NCBI RefSeq assembly: GCF_024793945.1 | Contig: NZ_JANUSD010000001.1 | Location: 377,653 to 441,652 of the forward strand | DNA: 64,000 bases | Source: Emticicia fluvialis | Lineage (GTDB): Bacteria > Bacteroidota > Bacteroidia > Cytophagales > Spirosomataceae | Direction: 5' to 3' | Part shown: positions 59,703-64,000 of the stretch, piece by piece | How positions within the stretch are numbered: position 1 is the first letter of the stretch | Layout of the letters: every line of letters begins with the position of its first letter | The notes under the pieces: generated by a model | The model's input: the letters and a program-made list of their open reading frames with translations, nothing else | Told to the model about the DNA's origin: nothing | Database searches by the model: none | Position numbers and translations under genes: made by a program

Positions 59703-60943
59703 TCTTGCGGTAGCAAGGCTTTTACCTCACCGCCTGAAATACGGTTGATGAAGTAAGCAAAATAGATACAAACACCCAGATAGACTATCTGCAGGCAATA
59801 TTCTACCCAATTCATTAAAGAAAGACTACCAAATGAGTTGTAGTAAGCGCCTCCTAGACAATACCAGAACGAGGGCTGAACGGCTCCTGTAATATTCAGT
59901 AATATCATTAAGGCCCATTGTCTGGGCTTGAATGTCTCACCAAAAAAGTATATAACCGGTAACAAGAAAGTGTAAAGATAATTAGGCAGCGAATTCTTAT
60001 GTACAATAATGGTTATCATATTGGTAAGTATGAACGCAAATATCAACAGTTTAGACTCGCTATAAGGTTTCAGATTACGCAGGCAATAGGCTGCCACAGC
60101 AATGATAATAACCAGCCCTCCCCAGTTTAGCAATGTGTTATCGGGCTTAAAACCACCAATAAAAGGGCTTAAGATGCTCATCAGGTTGGGAGCAAATGGT
60201 AGGTCGCCGAGCTGTAATGGAGCCAGGATTTTAACGCCTGCCAGATAAAACATAATGGCAATAGCTGGAATGCCAATAATTAGTAAACCTGATATTAATT
60301 TTAAACGTGCCTTTGAAAATATAAGTAAAAGAATTACAGGTATAATGAGCAGAATTTTGGTACATGCTATACCAATACCCAGCACAATGCCGGCATAAAG
60401 GGCATTATTGTATTTTTTGTAACACCATAGCGCTAATGCGATAAATAGCCACAGAAAGATGTCTTCCTGCCCACCAAAGATAAGGAAAATGAGTGGTGCG
60501 GGAAGAGAAAAATACAAGATAATGTAAAAGGCCGAATAACGATAGTTAACCAAAGGCCTGGTGACATAAACAGCCAGTAATTCGTATATCATCATTAAAA
60601 AAATGATAGACTCCGGGGCGTCAATTATGGCTAGTGCCAAGGCATTAAAATAAGGGAACAACGGCGAGTAAGGCTGCCAGAAGTCGCGGTATACAATGAG
60701 GCCATCTAAAGCCTGTTTGGCTGTGTTATAAAAGAAAACAACATCAGATTTAACTGTATATCCTAAAACCCAGTAAACCAACGCAAACGGAAGCAGGCGA
60801 AGAAGTACCCAACTACCCAAAATGGCAAATTGGCTGTTATTGGCAATAAAATCATTTAGTTTCTCTTTCCAGAAAAGCAATGCGGTTGTTATTAAACTCA
60901 GCAATAGCGATATGGCTAATTTACCCAAAACAACAGTCATCAA
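59699..60943 (-). CDS. Multi-pass membrane glycosyltransferase-like protein (GT-C/GT87 type)
   Basis: A 414-residue inner-membrane protein with about 10-12 helices. The first periplasmic loop has SDVVFFYNTAKQALDGLIVYRDFWQPYSPLFPY, where the Asp and the YRDF..PYSPLFPY pattern resemble mannosyltransferases of the DUF2029/GT87 kind that use polyprenyl-phosphate sugars. The rest is hydrophobic (GIVLGIGIACTKILLIIPVILLLIF). It probably acts in surface polysaccharide synthesis. Exact donor and acceptor cannot be given. Confidence 0.7.
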   Translation of the reverse strand: MMTVVLGKLAISLLLSLITTALLFWKEKLNDFIANNSQFAILGSWVLLRLLPFALVYWVLGYTVKSDVVFFYNTAKQALDGLIVYRDFWQPYSPLFPYFNALALAIIDAPESIIFLMMIYELLAVYVTRPLVNYRYSAFYIILYFSLPAPLIFLIFGGQEDIFLWLFIALALWCYKKYNNALYAGIVLGIGIACTKILLIIPVILLLIFSKARLKLISGLLIIGIPAIAIMFYLAGVKILAPLQLGDLPFAPNLMSILSPFIGGFKPDNTLLNWGGLVIIIAVAAYCLRNLKPYSESKLLIFAFILTNMITIIVHKNSLPNYLYTFLLPVIYFFGETFKPRQWALMILLNITGAVQPSFWYCLGGAYYNSFGSLSLMNWVEYCLQIVYLGVCIYFAYFINRISGGEVKALLPQD

Positions 60944-61206
60944 TATCAGCGGTTTTTTACATTAATTAGTTTTCATTAAAAGGCTCAGGTAGCCAAACTG
61001 CGCTGAAACCATAAAGTGAAGCTCAGCTGTGCAAAGGCACAAAGTTACAATTGAATTATTAAATTTACCACACAAAACACCACTCAGGACCTGAAAATCT
61101 TGAATCCATACCGGGTTGAAAGTCTTATATAAAAACATTTAAAATTTGGTTACGCTTTACAACCATTTTACTTGCTTAACAGTCAGTACAATACTTAACC
61201 AGAACA

Positions 61207-61851
61207 ATGCTTCGAAAATTATACATATTGGTTTTATCAGTAGCAATGCTGGCTTGTGATCTGGCCAAAGAAGATATGCTGGCGCCAGGGGCACCGGTAG
61301 AGAATCCAGATAATGCTTTCTTTGCCTTGCAGGGAGAAACCTGTACCATAAACCCCGCGGCTTTTGACAGGCTCAGAGGGGTTACTTCTATTATTATCAG
61401 TAAAACACCGCAATATGGCGAGGCAAAATTTATAGAAAACGGTTTTATTTTTTACAAACCGGCCGATAATCGCATAACTTCTGATTATTTCAGTATTGAA
61501 GGCCAAAGCCAGGCAGGGACTAAAATAACACAGGAAATACAGATAACCTTTGTGCCAGGTGCATCAGGTTTGCCTTGCTTTGCCGGAGCCGTGAGCGATA
61601 AGGCCGAAACTACAATAGATAAACCCGTAGAGATTGATGTTTTGGCTAATGATAAATCCTGTACTACAATTGATCGTAATTCAATCAGCATTGAGTTGCC
61701 GCCCAGAAACGGAAGGGCAGAGGTAGTGAACCAGAAGATTTTATACACACCCGATAAAAATTATGTGGGAGACGACATTTTCTTTTATCGTGTAAATGTC
61801 AATAACAGGAGGAATCCGGTGGCGGCGGTTGAGGTAAAAACAAACAGGTAA
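61207..61851 (+). CDS. Lipoprotein with Ig/cadherin-like tail domain
   Basis: A 214-residue protein with a lipobox (LYILVLSVAMLACDLAKED). Two beta-rich parts follow; the second has IDVLANDKSCTT, SISIELPPRNGRAEVVNQKILYTPDKNYVGDDIFFYRV, the pattern of Ig-like VCBS/cadherin-type repeats (Big_9). It probably acts as a surface or adhesion protein. It precedes the sigma-factor gene by 151 bases; no shared operon is certain. Confidence 0.7.
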   Translation: MLRKLYILVLSVAMLACDLAKEDMLAPGAPVENPDNAFFALQGETCTINPAAFDRLRGVTSIIISKTPQYGEAKFIENGFIFYKPADNRITSDYFSIEGQSQAGTKITQEIQITFVPGASGLPCFAGAVSDKAETTIDKPVEIDVLANDKSCTTIDRNSISIELPPRNGRAEVVNQKILYTPDKNYVGDDIFFYRVNVNNRRNPVAAVEVKTNR

Positions 61852-62002
61852 GGCAACTTGAATTGGAGAAACACTCAATAAAAAAGTTTCTCAATACGCA
61901 TAATTGGCTATTTTAATAAAAGCAGGAGGTCTGTTTTTGAATATTTAGAATTATAGTAACCGAAAATTAGTATTCAATATAGACTCGATTTTTACCAAAT
62001 CT

Positions 62003-62551
62003 GTGCTGTTTAAAACTGATTCTGAATTATTAGACGGATGCCTCAGAAGAGATTCTAAGGCTCAGGCGGCTCTTTACCAAAAGTATAAGGGACGCTTTTT
62101 TGGCATTTGCCGGCGATATACCCTTAATAAAGAAGAAGCAGAAGATATTTTTCAGGATGCCTTTGTGAAGGTATTCCTGAATCTGAAAGAACTCAGAAGT
62201 GCAGACCAGCTAAGCGCCTGGATTAGGCGAGTGGTAGTAAATGTATGTATTGATTATTACCACAAGCGTATCAATTTTGTAGACATAACCGAGGTGCCGG
62301 AGGTGGCTCCGGCCGACTGGCAAAATGAGTCAATCATTTCAGCAATGAACAATCAGGAGCTTCTGAGCCTGGTAAATGAGTTACCTGATGGCGCCCGTAT
62401 GGTATTCAACCTGTTTGTAATTGATGGATACAGCCACCAGGAAATAGCACAAATGCTGGGTATCTCGGAAGGTACCTCTAAATCGCAGCTCTTCTTCGCC
62501 AAGAAACTGCTTAAAAAAAAATTACTGACAACAGGAATAACCATTGATTAG
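62003..62551 (+). CDS. ECF-type sigma-70 factor
   Basis: A 182-residue sigma factor. The start is GTG 62003. Region 2 reads ALYQKYKGRFFGICRRYTLNKEEAEDIFQDAFVKVFLNL, and region 4 has LPDGARMVFNLFVIDGYSHQEIAQMLGISEGTSKSQLFFAKKLL with the helix-turn-helix. It directs RNA polymerase to envelope or stress promoters. The next gene starts 10 bases later and may act as its regulator. Confidence 0.92.
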   Translation: MLFKTDSELLDGCLRRDSKAQAALYQKYKGRFFGICRRYTLNKEEAEDIFQDAFVKVFLNLKELRSADQLSAWIRRVVVNVCIDYYHKRINFVDITEVPEVAPADWQNESIISAMNNQELLSLVNELPDGARMVFNLFVIDGYSHQEIAQMLGISEGTSKSQLFFAKKLLKKKLLTTGITID

Positions 62552-62561
62552 CCGATAAAAG

Positions 62562-63800
62562 ATGGAAAATTTTGATGATAACATAGAGAACGAATACCGG
62601 AGCCGCTTTGAAGATTTTGAAGAGATGCCCGATGATTTGCTATGGAACAAAATTCAGTCGAGAATTACACCTGAAAAAGAGCGTCCTTTTATTATATGGT
62701 TGCGTACACCGGTGCGCACTATAGGTTTAGCGGCTTCTTTATTGATAGCCCTCGGAATGGGCACCTATTTTATGTTTAAAACAGATACCCAAATACAGGG
62801 AAGCCGTTTGAATGAGAAGCAGGTTAACCACAACCCGGGAAGTGTTACAAAAACTAAAAATGCCGAAGAAAGCAAGCAGATTGTGAATGACCAGACTCTG
62901 AAACAGCAAAACCCAGTGGCTGGGGTGCTTAAAGAAATGAGTAACAAGGTATCTGGTATGGCAAAACACACATCAGGCCTGATGGCCAGAAAGCGCAACA
63001 GGAAGGATTCAGCTTTACAGCAGATAAATAAAGAATTACCTGTTACCCTTGTTTCAGAAGAAACAAGAACACTTGTTTTAAAAGATGTATATGCCCTTAC
63101 AGGAAAAGGAGCGAACATTTTTTTGGTTAATAAGCGCTTAAATGCGCCCGATTTATATACCGAAGCAATTGCCATAGAAGTAGAAGAAAAGCACGCACGG
63201 TTTTTTTTGCCGCCCAGTGAAATGTTCATTAATGTAAACCCTACTTTGAGTTATTATATGTTTTCGCCGAACAAGGGCGACAACGTTCTGGTGAGTGATT
63301 TCAGTAATAGTTCTCAGCGTCTTGGTTTTGGTGCGCAAATCGGATTCGTGTATCCGCTTGCCAGGAAATTTGACTTAAGAACGGGCGTGAGCTATTTTAC
63401 AAGGAAGTCGAGCATCAGCTATGATATAACCGACGAATCGAAGAAGAATGTAGTAGTGGTAGACAACAACTCCATTCAGATTAATCCGGGTAGTTCGGCC
63501 ATGAATGAAACCCGAAACTGGCACTATCTTGAGCTGCAAAGTGATGTGTTGTATGCCATTAAGGCAATGCAGGCGGTATCATTAGGGTTTAAAGTTGGCA
63601 TGCAGACGTCGTCAATGAATGCACCTTTGGTACAGGGGCGGCTTGGTTACCGAATTTCCAGACCAGTTAATAACCGATGGGCTTTGTGGCTTGAGCCAGC
63701 CGTATCAGTTTCATTGTCTTCTCAGAATTCGGCACAAAACCTTTTTATGTACCGCACTACTGGTTTTGGTTTGAATCTGGGGGTGAGCCTATTAAAATAA
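62562..63800 (+). CDS. Sigma-linked membrane protein with outer-membrane-like C-terminus
   Basis: A 412-residue protein. Residues 1-50 are acidic and may bind the sigma factor (MENFDDNIENEYRSRFEDFEEMPDDLLWNKI). One membrane helix lies at about 51-71 (TIGLAASLLIALGMGTYFMF). A Lys/Gln-rich linker follows, and the last 200 residues have barrel-like strands (YPLARKFDLRTGVSYFTRK, GFKVGMQTSSMN, FGLNLGVSLLK). Similar two-part proteins follow ECF sigma genes in other Bacteroidota. Whether it is a true anti-sigma is inference. Confidence 0.7.
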   Translation: MENFDDNIENEYRSRFEDFEEMPDDLLWNKIQSRITPEKERPFIIWLRTPVRTIGLAASLLIALGMGTYFMFKTDTQIQGSRLNEKQVNHNPGSVTKTKNAEESKQIVNDQTLKQQNPVAGVLKEMSNKVSGMAKHTSGLMARKRNRKDSALQQINKELPVTLVSEETRTLVLKDVYALTGKGANIFLVNKRLNAPDLYTEAIAIEVEEKHARFFLPPSEMFINVNPTLSYYMFSPNKGDNVLVSDFSNSSQRLGFGAQIGFVYPLARKFDLRTGVSYFTRKSSISYDITDESKKNVVVVDNNSIQINPGSSAMNETRNWHYLELQSDVLYAIKAMQAVSLGFKVGMQTSSMNAPLVQGRLGYRISRPVNNRWALWLEPAVSVSLSSQNSAQNLFMYRTTGFGLNLGVSLLK

Positions 63801-63836
63801 TGTGCGATTGAGTGAATTTGTGAATGATGAAAAAGG

Positions 63837-63867
63837 CGCTTTAGAGGTAACCTCTAAAGCGTTTTTT
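63837..63867 (+). terminator. Rho-independent terminator
   Basis: CGCTTTAGAGG-TAA-CCTCTAAAGCG is a perfect 11-base stem followed by TTTTTT. It ends the sigma/membrane operon. Confidence 0.95.
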
Positions 63868-63875
63868 GTTGGATA

Positions 63876-64000
63876 TGTGTCACGTCCTGAAATAGCGTTA
63901 CAATAAAAGTAATGTTATGAAAGAAACAATTGCAAATCAGTACATTAAGCGTACACAGAAAGATTACAGTTATGCTTTTAAATTAGCCGTAGTTCAAGAG
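63876..64000 (+). mobile_element. Left end of an IS3-family insertion sequence (partial)
   Basis: The sequence TGTGTCACGTCCTGAAATAG beginning at 63876 looks like a terminal inverted repeat, and a transposase gene starts 41 bases inside it. The right end lies beyond the window, so neither the partner repeat nor a target duplication can be checked. Confidence 0.65.
63917..64000 (+). CDS. IS3-family transposase OrfA (N-terminal part)
   Basis: The first 28 codons read MKETIANQYIKRTQKDYSYAF followed by KLAVVQE. This is the start of the helix-turn-helix protein of IS3-family elements, which with OrfB forms the transposase. The window ends before any frameshift site could be seen. Confidence 0.75.
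   Translation, partial: MKETIANQYIKRTQKDYSYAFKLAVVQE

Overview
The window is a chromosomal segment of a Bacteroidota bacterium, most likely Cytophagales. The evidence is the type IX secretion style tail on a CotH protein, promoters of the TTG-N19-TAnnTTTG type, AT-rich leaders without strong Shine-Dalgarno sequences, TonB receptors carrying a carboxypeptidase-regulatory-like domain, and a zinc-free L36. The genus cannot be fixed from this sequence.

Layout. 1-9.6 kb is housekeeping and envelope: the tail of an ElaA-like acetyltransferase, a CotH kinase-like secreted protein, a DNA/RNA nuclease, tcdA-coaX-outer membrane protein-lptC, a cytochrome c/SCO pair, and recN. 10-19.7 kb holds an NlpC/P60 hydrolase, a 1041-residue metalloprotease/propeller/barrel protein, tRNA-Ala(GGC), and a three-gene secreted operon (DUF1080, a cupredoxin-dehydrogenase-HEAT fusion, an FG-GAP protein).

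19.8-31.8 kb is the accessory region and the most interesting part. It encodes a lasso-peptide-like RiPP pathway: PqqD-type leader-binding protein, B2 transglutaminase-like protease, HPr-kinase-like kinase, sulfotransferase and an asparagine-synthetase-like cyclase. A 50-residue precursor (24270-24422, minus) lies 32 nt downstream of six phage-tail-collar (MdpB-like) genes. Those six genes are a duplicated A-B-C triplet. Upstream of them lie a decayed collar relic and a TonB-dependent receptor. The precursor core ends in Ser and has no Tyr, and its only acidic residue is not placed for a textbook lasso ring, so the product may be unusual.

32-41.3 kb has pstSCAB, mnmE (with an extra in-frame palindromic segment), a large membrane-anchored protein and a TlpA-type thioredoxin. 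41.3-58.7 kb is the S10-spc-alpha ribosomal supercluster from rplC to rplQ. It lacks rpsJ at its head and is preceded by a structured RNA region with several strong stems. The supercluster includes small genes that are easy to miss (rpmD, rpmJ), internal promoters, and terminator-like hairpins around rpoA.

58.7-64 kb holds two glycosyltransferases, a lipoprotein, an ECF sigma factor followed by a membrane/outer-membrane-like partner, and the left end of an IS3-family element cut by the window edge.
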